Shown here: positions 27,539 to 37,260 of the stretch, in pieces
Numbering within the stretch: the first letter of the stretch is position 1
Layout of the letters: each line of letters begins with the position of its first letter
Assembly: GCF_009765225.1 (NCBI RefSeq)
Contig: NZ_VMSF01000001.1
Location: 1,488,001 to 1,552,000 of the forward strand
DNA: 64,000 nucleotides
From: Leifsonia sp. AG29
Lineage (GTDB): Bacteria > Actinomycetota > Actinomycetes > Actinomycetales > Microbacteriaceae
Direction: 5' to 3'
Notes under the pieces: model-generated
Told to the model about the DNA's origin: nothing
What the model saw: the letters and a program-made list of their open reading frames with translations, nothing else
Database searches by the model: none
Position numbers and translations under genes: made by a program

Positions 27539-27544
27539 TACGAT
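27539..27544 (+). promoter_or_regulatory. Leaderless -10 box (TACGAT) of dxr
   Basis: TACGAT is separated by 6 bases from the GTG at 27551. There is no ribosome site before that codon. Confidence 0.6.
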
Positions 27545-27550
27545 GAGTCC

Positions 27551-28633
27551 GTGCGCAGAGTCATCATCCTCGGATCGACCGGATCGATCGGGACCCAGGC
27601 CCTCGACGTCGTCACGGCGAACCCGGACCTGTTCCGGGTCGTCGGCCTGAGCGCCGGGAGCAACGCAGCGCAGCTCGCCGAGCAGGCGGAGCGCTTCGGC
27701 GTCGTCGACACCGCTCTCGGCGCGGCGGACTCCGAGCTGCTCGTCCGCTCGGTCGAGGCCGACGTCGTCCTCAACGGGATCACCGGGTCCGTCGGGCTGG
27801 GGCCGACCCTCGCCGCCCTCGAGAGCGGCGCCCGGCTCGCGCTCGCCAACAAGGAGAGCCTCATCGTCGGCGGCGAGCTGGTGAAGCGCGCGGCCGCTCC
27901 CGGGCAGATCGTTCCGGTCGACTCGGAGCACTCCGCCATCGCACAGGCCCTCCGCGCCGGCACGCCGCGCGAGGTGCGCCGTCTCGTGCTCACGGCATCG
28001 GGTGGCCCCTTCCGCGGCCGGTCGCGCGACTCCCTCCGGAGCGTCACGCCGAAGGAGGCGCTCGCGCACCCGACCTGGGACATGGGGCTCGTCGTCACGA
28101 CGAACTCGTCGACCCTCGTCAACAAGGGCCTCGAGGTGATCGAGGCGCACCTCCTGTTCGATGTCCCCTACGACCGGATCGAGGTGACCGTCCACCCGCA
28201 GTCGGTGGTGCACTCGATGGTCGAGTTCGTCGACGGGTCGACGATCGCGCAGGCGTCGCCGCCCGACATGCGCCTCCCGATCTCCCTCGGCCTCGGCTGG
28301 CCCGATCGCGTCGCCGGGGTGGGGGCACCGCTCGACTGGACCGCGGCGCACGCGTGGACCTTCGAGCCGCTCGACGCGGATGCGTTCCCGGCCGTGGCGC
28401 TGGCCAAGCGCGTCGGGGAGGCCGGCGCGACCTACCCGGCCGTCTTCAACGCCTCGAACGAGGAGGCGGTCGCCGCCTTCCACGCCGGAGCCCTCGGCTA
28501 CCTCGACATCGTCGACACCGTCGCGCGCGTCGTCGACGAGCACAGGCCGGACGAGGAGCTCACGCGCGAGTCGCTCGCCGAGGCGGAGCGTTGGGCGCGC
28601 TCCGCGGCGCGCCGGCTGATCGCCGACGCATAG
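27551..28633 (+). CDS. dxr: 1-deoxy-D-xylulose 5-phosphate reductoisomerase
   Basis: 360 residues. The GTG at 27551 is chosen because the NADPH-binding GSTGSIG begins 7 residues later and a -10 box fits it; an ATG at 27524 would add nine unconserved residues. It catalyses the committed step of the MEP isoprenoid pathway (DXP to MEP). Visible are [10 protein letters not shown] near 108, the metal-binding PVDSEHSAI near 130 and the substrate loop WDMGLVVTT. ispG of the same pathway is two genes downstream. Confidence 0.97.
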   Translation: MRRVIILGSTGSIGTQALDVVTANPDLFRVVGLSAGSNAAQLAEQAERFGVVDTALGAADSELLVRSVEADVVLNGITGSVGLGPTLAALESGARLALANKESLIVGGELVKRAAAPGQIVPVDSEHSAIAQALRAGTPREVRRLVLTASGGPFRGRSRDSLRSVTPKEALAHPTWDMGLVVTTNSSTLVNKGLEVIEAHLLFDVPYDRIEVTVHPQSVVHSMVEFVDGSTIAQASPPDMRLPISLGLGWPDRVAGVGAPLDWTAAHAWTFEPLDADAFPAVALAKRVGEAGATYPAVFNASNEEAVAAFHAGALGYLDIVDTVARVVDEHRPDEELTRESLAEAERWARSAARRLIADA

Positions 28634-28665
28634 CGAGCATCCGGCTCCCTCCAAGCCGTCCCCGC

Positions 28666-28671
28666 TAGCCT
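28666..28671 (+). promoter_or_regulatory. Leaderless -10 box (TAGCCT) of rseP
   Basis: TAGCCT lies 6 bases before the GTG at 28678, with no ribosome site between. Confidence 0.55.
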
Positions 28672-28677
28672 GAGCCC

Positions 28678-30009
28678 GTGGATTCCGTGCTCCTGTTCAT
28701 CCTGGGCGTCGTCATCATCCTGATCGGCCTCGCGCTCTCGATCGCCCTGCACGAGCTCGGCCACCTCGTCCCGGCCAAGCTGTTCGGCGTCAAGGTGACG
28801 CAGTACATGATCGGCTTCGGCAAGACGCTGTTCTCGTTCCGCCGCGGTGAGACCGAGTACGGCGTGAAGGCGATCCCGCTCGGCGGCTACATCTCGATGA
28901 TCGGCATGTTCCCTCCCGGCAAGGAGGGAGGCGCCGGCCGCAACGCCACCACCGGCTTCATGCAGCAGATGGTGCAGGACGCCCGCACGCAGAGCTCCGA
29001 GACCGTCGCCGTCGGCGAGGAGGACCGCACCTTCTACCGCCTCCCGGTGTGGAAGCGGATCGTCGTGATGTTCGGCGGTCCGTTCATGAACCTCGTCATC
29101 GGTGTCGTGCTCTTCGGCGTCCTCCTCATGGGCTTCGGGACCCCGCAGAGCTCGACGACGATCGGGTCCGTGAGCCAGTGCGTGCGTCCCGCCACGAGCG
29201 CCTCCCAGACCTGCACCTCGGACATGGCCGCCGGCCCGGCCGCGAAGGCGGGGCTGAAGCCCGGCGACACGATCGTGAGCATCGACGGGCGTGCGATCAG
29301 CACCTGGGCGCAGTCGACCACCATCATCCGTGAGTCCGCCGGCCGGACCCTCACGGTCGTCGTCCGCCGCGACGGCACGGAGCGCACCGTGCAGCTGACG
29401 CCGGTGACCAACACCGTGCCCAAGACGGATTCCGCGGGCGCGGTCGTCAAAGACTCGGCGGGCAAGACCGAGACGATGACCGTCGGTTTCGTCGGGATCG
29501 GGGCCGAGCCGCACCTCGTGCCGCAACCGGCCACCGCGGTCCTCCCCGCCGTCGGAGCCCAGACCGGCGCGGTCGTGAACGTCTTCGTGCACCTGCCGCA
29601 GCGCATGGTCGACGTCTGGAACGCCGCGTTCGGCTCCGGCCAGCGCGACCCGAACGGCCCGATCAGCGTCGTCGGGATCGGACGCGCGGCGGGGGAGCTG
29701 ACGGCTCTGAACGGCGTGCCGGTGGTCGACAAGGTTTACACGATGATCGGGATGCTCGCGTCGCTGAACATCGCCCTGTTCGTGTTCAACCTCGTGCCCC
29801 TCCTCCCGCTCGACGGCGGCCATATCGCCGGCGCGCTGTGGGAGGGACTGCGTCGCACCGCCGCCAAGGTCATGCGCCGGCGCGACCCGGGCCCCGTCGA
29901 CATGGCGAAGCTCATGCCGCTGACCTTCGCGGTCGTCGTCGTGCTCGGGGGCATGAGCCTCCTGCTCATGTACGCCGACATCGTCAAGCCGGTGAACCTC
30001 TTCGGCTGA
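28678..30009 (+). CDS. rseP: Site-2 intramembrane metalloprotease (RseP/Rip1 type)
   Basis: 443 residues from GTG 28678. The zinc site HELGH (25-29) lies in the first membrane helix and the third ligand is in NLVPLLPLDGGH near 370. There is one PDZ domain (about 180-245) containing GLKPGDTIVSIDG. The family cleaves transmembrane anti-sigma factors after a first cut outside the membrane, and in mycobacteria also regulates envelope lipid genes. About four membrane segments are present. It lies in the conserved dxr-rseP-ispG-proS order. Confidence 0.95.
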   Translation: MDSVLLFILGVVIILIGLALSIALHELGHLVPAKLFGVKVTQYMIGFGKTLFSFRRGETEYGVKAIPLGGYISMIGMFPPGKEGGAGRNATTGFMQQMVQDARTQSSETVAVGEEDRTFYRLPVWKRIVVMFGGPFMNLVIGVVLFGVLLMGFGTPQSSTTIGSVSQCVRPATSASQTCTSDMAAGPAAKAGLKPGDTIVSIDGRAISTWAQSTTIIRESAGRTLTVVVRRDGTERTVQLTPVTNTVPKTDSAGAVVKDSAGKTETMTVGFVGIGAEPHLVPQPATAVLPAVGAQTGAVVNVFVHLPQRMVDVWNAAFGSGQRDPNGPISVVGIGRAAGELTALNGVPVVDKVYTMIGMLASLNIALFVFNLVPLLPLDGGHIAGALWEGLRRTAAKVMRRRDPGPVDMAKLMPLTFAVVVVLGGMSLLLMYADIVKPVNLFG

Positions 30010-30065
30010 CCGGGCGCGCCGCCCCGGCACTCGGCCGATGCCCAGCCGCCTCCCACCCTCCCGCG

Positions 30066-30071
30066 TAGGAT
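30066..30071 (+). promoter_or_regulatory. Leaderless -10 box (TAGGAT) of ispG
   Basis: TAGGAT lies exactly 6 bases before the GTG at 30078. Confidence 0.6.
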
Positions 30072-30077
30072 GAACGC

Positions 30078-31232
30078 GTGGCAGCAATCAACCTGGGGAT
30101 GCCGAAAGTCCCCGAGACCCTCGCACCCCGTCGCAAGTCCCGTCAGATCCGCGTGGGCAAGGTCCTGGTCGGCGGCGACGCCCCGATCAGCGTCCAGTCG
30201 ATGACCACGACGCCGACCACGAACATCAACGCGACGCTCCAGCAGATCGCCGAGCTGACCGCCTCCGGCTGCGACATCGTGCGCGTCGCGGTGCCGAGCC
30301 GCGATGACGCCGAAGCGCTTCCGATCATCGCGAAGAAGAGTCAGATCCCCGTCATCGCGGACATCCACTTCCAGCCGAACTACGTCTACGCGGCGATCGA
30401 CGCCGGCTGCGCCGGAGTGCGCGTGAACCCGGGCAACATCCGCAAGTTCGACGACCAGGTCGGCGAGATCGCGCGTCGCGCGCAGGCGGCCGGGGTGTCC
30501 CTCCGGATCGGCGTCAACGCCGGGTCGCTCGATCGGCGCCTCCTCGAGAAGTACGGCAAGCCGACGGCCGAAGCGCTCGTCGAGTCGGCCGTGTGGGAGG
30601 CCAGCCTGTTCGAGGAGCACGACTTCCACGACTTCAAGATCTCGGTCAAGCACAACGACCCCATCGTGATGGTGAAGGCGTACCGCATGCTCGCCGAGCG
30701 CGGCGACTGGCCCCTCCACCTCGGCGTCACCGAGGCCGGCCCGGCGTTCCAGGGCACCATCAAGTCCGCGACCGCCTTCGGCATCCTGCTCGGCGAGGGC
30801 ATCGGCGACACCATCCGCGTGTCGCTGTCCGCGCCTCCCGCCGAGGAGGTGAAGGTCGGGCTCCAGATCCTGCAGTCGCTGAACCTCCGGGAGCGCAAGC
30901 TCGAGATCGTCTCGTGCCCGAGCTGCGGCCGGGCGCAGGTCGACGTCTACTCGCTGGCCGACAGTGTGACGGAGGGGCTCCAGGGAATGAGCGTGCCCCT
31001 CCGCGTCGCCGTCATGGGCTGCGTCGTGAACGGTCCGGGCGAGGCCCGCGAGGCCGACCTGGGCGTCGCCAGCGGCAACGGCAAGGGCCAGATCTTCGTC
31101 AAGGGCGAGATCATCAAGACCGTGCCCGAGTCGGAGATCGTCGCAACGCTCATCGCCGAGGCGAACCGCATCGCCGCCGAGATGGGCGACGCGCCCTCGG
31201 GCGAGCCGACCGTCAGCGTCGGCGCGCACTGA
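30078..31232 (+). CDS. ispG: 4-hydroxy-3-methylbut-2-enyl diphosphate synthase
   Basis: 384 residues from GTG 30078. This [4Fe-4S] enzyme makes HMBPP from MEcPP in the MEP pathway. The N-terminal TIM-barrel part shows VQSMTTTPT and ADIHFQPN; the cluster ligands are the cysteines in CPSCGR near 280 and [10 protein letters not shown] near 315. Short insertions are few, matching the compact bacterial form. It belongs with dxr to isoprenoid synthesis. Confidence 0.97.
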   Translation: MAAINLGMPKVPETLAPRRKSRQIRVGKVLVGGDAPISVQSMTTTPTTNINATLQQIAELTASGCDIVRVAVPSRDDAEALPIIAKKSQIPVIADIHFQPNYVYAAIDAGCAGVRVNPGNIRKFDDQVGEIARRAQAAGVSLRIGVNAGSLDRRLLEKYGKPTAEALVESAVWEASLFEEHDFHDFKISVKHNDPIVMVKAYRMLAERGDWPLHLGVTEAGPAFQGTIKSATAFGILLGEGIGDTIRVSLSAPPAEEVKVGLQILQSLNLRERKLEIVSCPSCGRAQVDVYSLADSVTEGLQGMSVPLRVAVMGCVVNGPGEAREADLGVASGNGKGQIFVKGEIIKTVPESEIVATLIAEANRIAAEMGDAPSGEPTVSVGAH

Positions 31233-31258
31233 GCGCGGAGGCGCCCCTCCGCTCCCTC

Positions 31259-31264
31259 TAACAT
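31259..31264 (+). promoter_or_regulatory. Leaderless -10 box (TAACAT) of proS
   Basis: TAACAT lies 6 bases before the GTG at 31271; no ribosome site is visible. Confidence 0.6.
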
Positions 31265-31270
31265 GGAACG

Positions 31271-33043
31271 GTGCCTACTCGCCTGAGCAACTACTTCCTC
31301 CGGACCCTTCGTGAAGACCCCTCCGACGCCGAGGTCACGAGCCACCGCCTTCTCGTCCGCGCCGGCTACATCCGTCGTCAGGCGCCGGGCATCTTCGCCT
31401 GGCTGCCGCTCGGTCTCCGGGTGAAGAACCGCATCGAGGGGATCATCCGCGAGGAGATGGAGGCCGCCGGGGCGCACGAGGTGCACTTCCCGGCTCTGCT
31501 GCCGCGCGAGCCCTACGAGGCCACCGGCCGCTGGGAGGAGTACGGCGACGGCATCTTCCGGCTGAAGGACCGCAAGGACGCGGACTACCTGCTCGCGCCG
31601 ACGCACGAGGAGGTCTTCACCCTCCTCGTGAAAGACCTCTACTCGTCCTACAAGGACCTCCCGCTCGCGATCTACCAGATCCAGGACAAGTACCGCGACG
31701 AGGCGCGTCCGCGGGCCGGCCTGCTCCGCGGCCGCGAGTTCACCATGAAGGACGCCTACTCGTTCGACTACACCGACGAGGGCCTCGACAGGAGCTACCA
31801 GGCGCAGCGTGACGCGTACGAGCGCATCTTCTCGCGCCTCGGGCTCGACTACGTGATCGTCCAAGCCGACGCGGGCGCCATGGGCGGCTCGCGGAGCGAG
31901 GAGTTCCTGCACCCGACGCCCGTCGGCGAGGACACGTTCGTCCGCTCCGCGGGCGGGTACGCGGCGAACGTGGAGGCGTTCACCACGGTCGCGCCCCCCT
32001 CGCGCTCGTACGAGAAGCTCACCCCCCAGGAAGTGCTGGACACCCCCGGCACGCCCACGATCCAGTCCCTCGTCGAGCTGGCCAACGAGAGGCACCCGCG
32101 GCCGGACGGACGCGCCTGGACAGCTGCCGACACCCTGAAGAACGTCGTCCTCGCGCTGACCCACCTCGATGGGACCCGCGACCTCGTGATCGTCGGCCTC
32201 CCCGGCGACCGCGATGTGGACCTGAAGCGAGCCGAGGTGGCGTTCGCGCCGGCGGAGGTGGAGGCGGCCACCGATGAGGACTTCGCAGCGCACCCCGGTC
32301 TCGTGAAGGGGTACATCGGTCCGTGGGCCGAGGCCGGCGCGGTGCTGGGCGAGAAGTCCTCGACGGGCATCCGGTACGTCGTCGACCCCCGCGTCGCCGA
32401 CGGTTCGGGCTGGATCACCGGAGCGAACATCGCCGGCAAGCATGTCTTCGGCCTCGTCGCGGGCCGTGACTTCGGCTGGGACGGCGTCGTCGAGGTCGCC
32501 GAGGTGAAGGCCGGCGACCCGGCGCCCGACGGCTCCGGCCCCGTCGAGCTCGCGCGCGGGATGGAGATCGGGCACGTCTTCCAGCTGGGGCGCAAGTACG
32601 CGGAGGCGCTCGGGCTGAAGGTGCTCGACGAGAACGGCAAGCTCGTGACCGTGACCATGGGCTCCTACGGCATCGGCGTCACGCGCATCATGGCGATCAT
32701 CGCGGAGGAGAACAACGACGAGAAGGGCCTGATCTGGCCGGAGTCGATCGCGCCGTTCGACGTGCACATCGTCGCCACGGGTCGGGACGACCTCGCGTAC
32801 CGCGTCGCCGAGGACACCGTCGGCCGGCTCGAGGCCGCCGGCCTGGACGTCCTCTACGACGACCGGCCCAAGGTGTCTCCGGGCGTGAAGTTCGGAGACG
32901 CGGAGCTCATCGGCGTCCCGAAGGTCGTGGTTGTCGGGCGCGGCGCGGCCGACGGCGAGGTCGAGCTGTGGGATCGCCGTACCGGGGAGCGCACGACGCT
33001 CGCGATCGACGACGCCGTCGCGCGACTGACCGCCGCGCGCTGA
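31271..33043 (+). CDS. proS: Prolyl-tRNA synthetase
   Basis: 590 residues from GTG 31271. This is the bacterial class II form: motif 1 around [12 protein letters not shown], motif 2 around [22 protein letters not shown] (split over residues 135-160), an inserted editing domain at about 225-400, motif 3 at SYGIGVTRI, and the C-terminal anticodon-binding domain. It charges tRNA-Pro. It is the last gene of the dxr-rseP-ispG-proS run. Confidence 0.97.
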   Translation: MPTRLSNYFLRTLREDPSDAEVTSHRLLVRAGYIRRQAPGIFAWLPLGLRVKNRIEGIIREEMEAAGAHEVHFPALLPREPYEATGRWEEYGDGIFRLKDRKDADYLLAPTHEEVFTLLVKDLYSSYKDLPLAIYQIQDKYRDEARPRAGLLRGREFTMKDAYSFDYTDEGLDRSYQAQRDAYERIFSRLGLDYVIVQADAGAMGGSRSEEFLHPTPVGEDTFVRSAGGYAANVEAFTTVAPPSRSYEKLTPQEVLDTPGTPTIQSLVELANERHPRPDGRAWTAADTLKNVVLALTHLDGTRDLVIVGLPGDRDVDLKRAEVAFAPAEVEAATDEDFAAHPGLVKGYIGPWAEAGAVLGEKSSTGIRYVVDPRVADGSGWITGANIAGKHVFGLVAGRDFGWDGVVEVAEVKAGDPAPDGSGPVELARGMEIGHVFQLGRKYAEALGLKVLDENGKLVTVTMGSYGIGVTRIMAIIAEENNDEKGLIWPESIAPFDVHIVATGRDDLAYRVAEDTVGRLEAAGLDVLYDDRPKVSPGVKFGDAELIGVPKVVVVGRGAADGEVELWDRRTGERTTLAIDDAVARLTAAR

Positions 33044-33072
33044 GCGGGTGTCGCGCGCCCGGGCCCGGCTCA
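33041..33072. terminator. Stop-spanning hairpin between proS and the FUSC-type gene
   Basis: TGAGC (33041-33045) pairs with GCTCA (33068-33072), and three more G-C pairs follow after a single bulge. The arms contain the stop codons of both converging genes, so one hairpin could end both transcripts. Confidence 0.4.
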
Positions 33073-34158
33073 GGGGGCGTCGGTGTCGCCGGTGATCTCG
33101 GAGTGGACCCGGCGGAGGTCCTCCATGAGCGACCCGAGGAGCACCCAGTGCTGCGGGTTCGGCGTCGTGATCACGAGGGGTGCGGTCAGGACGGGCACGC
33201 CGGCGGTCAGTGTGTCGGGCTCGCTGTCCGGCGCCTCGGGGTCGCGTGTCAGCAGACGCAGGTCATGCGAGGCCCGGCGCAGCTCCTCGGCGACCGCCGA
33301 CATGGTCGGCTCGTCGAGGAGGCCGTCGTCCCAGTGGTCGTGGACCGCTCTCGTCATGCCGATCGAGCGGTTGATCAGCGGTTTCAAGCGCTCGAACAGG
33401 GCTTCGTCGTGCTCCAGCTCCTCCCGGTGACGTGACTGCCGCGGATTGAGCGTCAGGCTCTCTCGGGCCGCGGTCAGCGCTGTGTCGGCCTTCTTCTCCA
33501 TCGGCCGGAGGAGGCGCGCCTCGATCAGGAGCGCGTCGCGCTGACCGGACGTCTGCGGCGTCGTGAGCGCGGTGCCGAGCCGGTCGAGCGTGGCGGCGAT
33601 CTCGTTTCCGAGAGCCAGAACCGCTTCCCGGGCCGGCCCGGTCAGCACGGGAGGGACGACCACGAGGTTGATGATGACGCCGATGGCCGCGCCGATGACG
33701 GTCTCGATGATCCGTGCGAAGGCGTACCCGGGATTCGTCGCCCCGATCGAGAGGACGAGCATCGCGCTGATCGGAACCTGGTTGGCGGTGCCCGGTGTGA
33801 GTTTGAGGGCCCAGGCGAGCAGGAGCGACGCGACCACGGCGAGGAGCACGATCCAGCTGTTCGTGCCGAATGCGAGCCCGATGAGGTAGGCGACCACCAC
33901 GCCCACGATGACCCCGATCGACCGCTCGACGGCTCGGCCGATCGACTGGTTGACACTGGGTTGCACCACCAGGAGCGCCGCGATGGTCGCGAACACGGGG
34001 AGCTCGCCGGGCAGGAGGAGCCAGGCGACCCCCCACGAGATGATCATGGCCGCGGCGGTCTTGGCGACCTGCAGGAACGGGGTCCGGGTCTGCGCCGTGA
34101 TGTTGGCCGGCAGCGCGACACCGGACGGGAGGAGCCTGCGGGGGCGTTTCAGAGCCAC
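33070..34158 (-). CDS. FUSC-family (aromatic acid exporter-like) membrane protein
   Basis: 362 residues from GTG 34158. The N-terminal half (about 28-185) has six closely spaced membrane segments, including VFATIAALLVVQPSVNQS and a repeated GVIVGVVVAY pattern; the C-terminal half is a cytoplasmic helical domain rich in charged residues. FUSC/DUF939 proteins include putative aromatic acid or fusaric acid exporters, but substrates are rarely known. It appears to be a single-gene transcript, with TACCCT 6 bases before the start. Confidence 0.85.
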   Translation of the reverse strand: MALKRPRRLLPSGVALPANITAQTRTPFLQVAKTAAAMIISWGVAWLLLPGELPVFATIAALLVVQPSVNQSIGRAVERSIGVIVGVVVAYLIGLAFGTNSWIVLLAVVASLLLAWALKLTPGTANQVPISAMLVLSIGATNPGYAFARIIETVIGAAIGVIINLVVVPPVLTGPAREAVLALGNEIAATLDRLGTALTTPQTSGQRDALLIEARLLRPMEKKADTALTAARESLTLNPRQSRHREELEHDEALFERLKPLINRSIGMTRAVHDHWDDGLLDEPTMSAVAEELRRASHDLRLLTRDPEAPDSEPDTLTAGVPVLTAPLVITTPNPQHWVLLGSLMEDLRRVHSEITGDTDAP

Positions 34159-34164
34159 CCCTCC

Positions 34165-34170
34165 AGGGTA
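34165..34170 (-). promoter_or_regulatory. -10 box (TACCCT) of the FUSC-type gene
   Basis: TACCCT on the minus strand is followed by GGAGGG and the GTG at 34158. The spacer reads like a ribosome site but would be lost from a leaderless transcript. Confidence 0.5.
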
Positions 34171-34192
34171 GTCGGAGGCCGTCCGGGTCGCC

Positions 34193-35269
34193 TCACGCGA
34201 GGTAGCGGCGGTACGCCTCCGCGGCCCGGTCGACCGCGCGTTGCCGGGTGGCGCTGAGCGGGTCGAACGGCGCCGGTTCGACGGACCCGTCGGGGCGGCG
34301 CCTCCAGGTGCCGACCACCCGGCCGCCGGCCACGATGATCGGAGCGAAGACCCCGTTCCCGCCGGGCACGATCCGGTCGAAATGCTCCGGATCGAGGACG
34401 GGTCCCCGGTCGCGGTACCCCAGGAGGTACTCGTCGAAGCCGGGCAGGAGATGAACGGCCTCGCGCTCCGCCCGGGAGACCGGCGCCCCTGCTGCCCGGT
34501 CGGCGAGTTCGGCGGTCACCCAGTAGTCGATCCCGTCGACCGTGAACGATGAGACGGCGTCACCCAGCACCGCCAGGCCGCGCTTGGCACCGGCGACCGT
34601 ACCCTTCGTCCACCATACGAAGTCGGCGATGGTCGCCGGACCGTGCCCGGCGAGGTAGCGGTAGAGGAACTCCGCCCACGCCTCGTCGGGTTCGAGCGAT
34701 CGCGGGTCCGTCACCCACTCGTCGAGGAGGACGAGGGACTGCTGCGTGCGGTGCGTCGGGCCCCAGCAGAGCACGCCGATCTGGGCGAGGTAGTAGATCA
34801 GGTGGTAGCCGCGCTGTCCGGCGGTACTGACGCCGCCGGCCTCCCAGAGATCCATGAGCGAGGCGCGGTCGATGCTTCGTCCTCCCTCGAGAGCAGCCGT
34901 GACGAGGTCGCGAGCGCGGTCGAAGTCGGCCGGACCGAGGTCCAGCGCCCGCTGTCGTGCCGCGAGCCCGGCGACCATGCGCTCGGAGGTCAGCGCCAGC
35001 ATCCAGCCGAGGTCTCGCGCCGGGACGAAGTGGAGCGTGCCTCGCATCGGCCAGGAGCGGACGATGCGACCCGCATCGAGCTCGGCGAGCACCTCGGCGC
35101 GGGAAGGGCGCTCGGTGCGGACGGCGAGGGCGAAGCATGCGGCGCCGAAGTCCTGCGCCTGCACAGCGAGGAGGCGGTCGACGACCGCGGTCGGAGACGT
35201 CTCGCGATCGCCGTCGAGCGCGTGGGCGAGGCGACGCATGCGGAGCAGATCAGCTCGTCGGGCGGACAC
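34193..35269 (-). CDS. AlkZ-like winged-helix DNA glycosylase
   Basis: 358 residues from GTG 35269. It matches the tandem winged-helix family (PF06224), whose characterised member AlkZ excises azinomycin-crosslinked bases with a catalytic Gln-x-Gln motif. Here the motif is VQAQD with Q37 and Q39. Other family landmarks are RSWPMRGTLHFV near 72, HLIYYLAQIGVL near 150 and HLLPGFDEYLLGYRDR near 275. It should act on DNA damage; the lesion is unknown. No biosynthetic cluster is adjacent, so a general repair role is more likely than self-resistance. Confidence 0.83.
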   Translation of the reverse strand: MSARRADLLRMRRLAHALDGDRETSPTAVVDRLLAVQAQDFGAACFALAVRTERPSRAEVLAELDAGRIVRSWPMRGTLHFVPARDLGWMLALTSERMVAGLAARQRALDLGPADFDRARDLVTAALEGGRSIDRASLMDLWEAGGVSTAGQRGYHLIYYLAQIGVLCWGPTHRTQQSLVLLDEWVTDPRSLEPDEAWAEFLYRYLAGHGPATIADFVWWTKGTVAGAKRGLAVLGDAVSSFTVDGIDYWVTAELADRAAGAPVSRAEREAVHLLPGFDEYLLGYRDRGPVLDPEHFDRIVPGGNGVFAPIIVAGGRVVGTWRRRPDGSVEPAPFDPLSATRQRAVDRAAEAYRRYLA

Positions 35270-35346
35270 GGCTCCAGCCTGGCAGAGACCGCCGACAGCG
35301 CTGCCGTCCCGGATGCGGTGGGCTCAGGGCGACGGGGATGGCCCGA

Positions 35347-36408
35347 TCAGGGCAGGAGGCCGAGCGCCGTCAGCTGCTCGCTGAGGCCCGCGCCGTCCGG
35401 GGCGTAGATCCACGGCGTCCCGGAGGCCCCGCTGTGCTTCTCCGCCTTCGACCGGCCGCCGGCCAGCACCGCCTCGCCGCTCGACAGCTGGCGGATGGCG
35501 ACAGCGGCGGCGCTCTCGGGGTGCGCGGCGGCGAACTCGGCGTAGAGCGCCTCGTCGTGCTGACCGTCGTCGCCGATGAGCAGCCACTTGAGGCCCGGGA
35601 ACTCCTCGGCGAGCCGGGCGAGGCTCGTGCGCTTGTGCTCGCGCCCGCTGCGGAACCAGCGATCGTGCGTGGGACCCCAGTCGGTGAGGAGGAGCGGGCC
35701 CGGCGGCAGGAGGTTCCGCGACAGGAAGCGCGAGAGCGTGGGCGCCACGTTCCACGCCCCGGTCGACAGGTAGATCACCGGCGCGCCGGGGTGCGCGGTC
35801 GCCAGTCGTTCGAGGAGGACGGCCATGCCGGGCGTGGGGACGCGGGCGTGCTCGTCGAGGACGAAGGTGTTCCAGGCGGCGAGGAGCGGGCGGGGGAGCG
35901 CCGTCACCATGACGGTGTCATCGATGTCGGAGATGACTCCGAAGGTGGCGGCCGGGTCGACCACGAACACGGGAGCCTCGAAGACCCGCGACGACTCTGC
36001 GGTCGAGAGCCGCACGGTGTGCCAGCCGGCAGTCAGCTGCACGGGGACGACGGTGTCGATCACGCCGCCGCGGTCGGGGTGGACCACGTGCCGGTCGCCC
36101 TCGATCTCGACGGTCACCGGGGTGTCGGAGACGGGGACGCTGACGAAGGAGCGCCACCCGCGGATCGACTCCTCCCGGCGCTTGTGCTTGCGCTCGGCGC
36201 GGCTGCCCGGGCGGGGCTCCTTCGCGAGCACGACGCGCCCCAGGATCCGCACCCAGGTCGGCGCCCCGTAGCCGGTGTACGGCACCACCGTGGCGAGGAA
36301 CCCGCGACGGCGCGCCCGGCGTGCGCGGAACTCGTGGAAGGCGTCCTCGATCCGGGCCGCGCGGTGCATGAGCGGGCCGTGCGCAAGGGCTTCTGCTTCG
36401 GGGGGCAT
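35347..36408 (-). CDS. App1-type (DUF2183) phosphatidate phosphatase-like protein
   Basis: 353 residues from ATG 36408. The C-terminal part is an App1/HAD-like domain: SDIDDTV near residue 165 supplies the nucleophile and general-acid Asp, YLSTGAWNV the second motif and IGDDGQHD the metal-binding motif. The N-terminal ~130 residues form a beta-rich domain with AGWHTVRL. Yeast App1 dephosphorylates phosphatidate; bacterial substrates are not established. No membrane segment is visible. Confidence 0.85.
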   Translation of the reverse strand: MPPEAEALAHGPLMHRAARIEDAFHEFRARRARRRGFLATVVPYTGYGAPTWVRILGRVVLAKEPRPGSRAERKHKRREESIRGWRSFVSVPVSDTPVTVEIEGDRHVVHPDRGGVIDTVVPVQLTAGWHTVRLSTAESSRVFEAPVFVVDPAATFGVISDIDDTVMVTALPRPLLAAWNTFVLDEHARVPTPGMAVLLERLATAHPGAPVIYLSTGAWNVAPTLSRFLSRNLLPPGPLLLTDWGPTHDRWFRSGREHKRTSLARLAEEFPGLKWLLIGDDGQHDEALYAEFAAAHPESAAAVAIRQLSSGEAVLAGGRSKAEKHSGASGTPWIYAPDGAGLSEQLTALGLLP

Positions 36409-36450
36409 ATGCGCCCTAGTGTCTCATGGAGAGTCGACGCGCTTCGCCAG

Positions 36451-36465
36451 CCCCCGATCTGGGGG
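36451..36465. promoter_or_regulatory. Palindrome-like CCCCCGATCTGGGGG element
   Basis: A 15-base element in the divergent App1/TetR gap that matches, with two mismatches, the cccccgacttggggg element at 1944-1958 upstream of the kinase gene. It may be a site for a shared regulator. Confidence 0.4.
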
Positions 36466-36512
36466 CCATTCTGCGGCGCGTCACAGCCGATTCCCGCCCA
36501 GAAGTGAGCTTT

Positions 36513-36530
36513 CCCCGAATATGATCGGGG
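36513..36530 (+). promoter_or_regulatory. TetR promoter with an operator-like palindrome over the -10 box
   Basis: CCCCGA (36513-36518) and TCGGGG (36525-36530) form perfect 6-bp arms six bases apart. The -10-like TATGAT (36520-36525) lies between and into them. A repressor bound here would block the promoter of the TetR gene, the usual autoregulation of this family (inference). Confidence 0.55.
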
Positions 36531-36603
36531 GAGCGTCGGCATGCCGGCCAGGGCTGGGGACCCGAACCACCGCAATCATCGACTGAGAGAAGGAGTCGCC
36601 CTC

Positions 36604-37260
36604 GTGCCCATCAACGACCTGGTCGCCGGTCAGAACGCCGTCGGAGCGCCCCTGGTCCGCACCGAGCCCATCCAGGAGCGCAGCGCCGCGCGCATCGACG
36701 CCCTCCTCGACGCCGCAGCAGAGGTCGTCGACGAGATCGGGTTCGACCGTCTCACCACCGCGATGGTCGCCGAGCGCGCGGGCGCCTCCATCGGCACGGT
36801 GTACCGGTACTTCCCCGACCGGATCGTTCTGCTTCAAGCCCTGCGCGACCGCGCCGTGCTCCGCTACCGCCGACGCGTCGTCCTCGCGATCGACGCGCAG
36901 CAGCCCGAGCACTGGTGGAACGCCGTCGAGTGCGCGATCGACGCCTTCGTGGACATGTTCCGCACCGAGCCCGGCTTCCGCATCATCCGCTTCACCGACG
37001 CCGAGCGCTCGGGGGTGCCCGAGGAGGAGGTGGCGCGCGACGTCTCGTTCGCGACGCGGTTCGCCACCATCCTCGCCGAGGAGTACGACCTGCCCGCCGG
37101 CGACGAGCTCGCCTTCCGGCTCGAGATCGTCGTGGAGATGATGGACGCGCTGGTCAACCGCGCGTTCGTCGACGACCCGCGCGGCGACGAACGCTACATC
37201 GAGGAGGCGCGCACCGTGGCGCGCGAGTACCTCGAGCGCCGCTACGGCGACGAGTCGTAG
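36604..37260 (+). CDS. TetR-family transcriptional regulator
   Basis: 218 residues. The GTG at 36604 follows GAAGGAG by 8 bases; an in-frame ATG at 36541 lacks a site. The helix-turn-helix is at about 25-70: LLDAAAEVVDEIGFDRLTT, VAERAGASIGTVYRYFPD. The C-terminal ligand domain has no assigned ligand. It lies upstream of the compatible-solute transporter operon (227-base gap), so it could control that operon, itself, or the divergent App1-type gene. Confidence 0.93.
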   Translation: MPINDLVAGQNAVGAPLVRTEPIQERSAARIDALLDAAAEVVDEIGFDRLTTAMVAERAGASIGTVYRYFPDRIVLLQALRDRAVLRYRRRVVLAIDAQQPEHWWNAVECAIDAFVDMFRTEPGFRIIRFTDAERSGVPEEEVARDVSFATRFATILAEEYDLPAGDELAFRLEIVVEMMDALVNRAFVDDPRGDERYIEEARTVAREYLERRYGDES

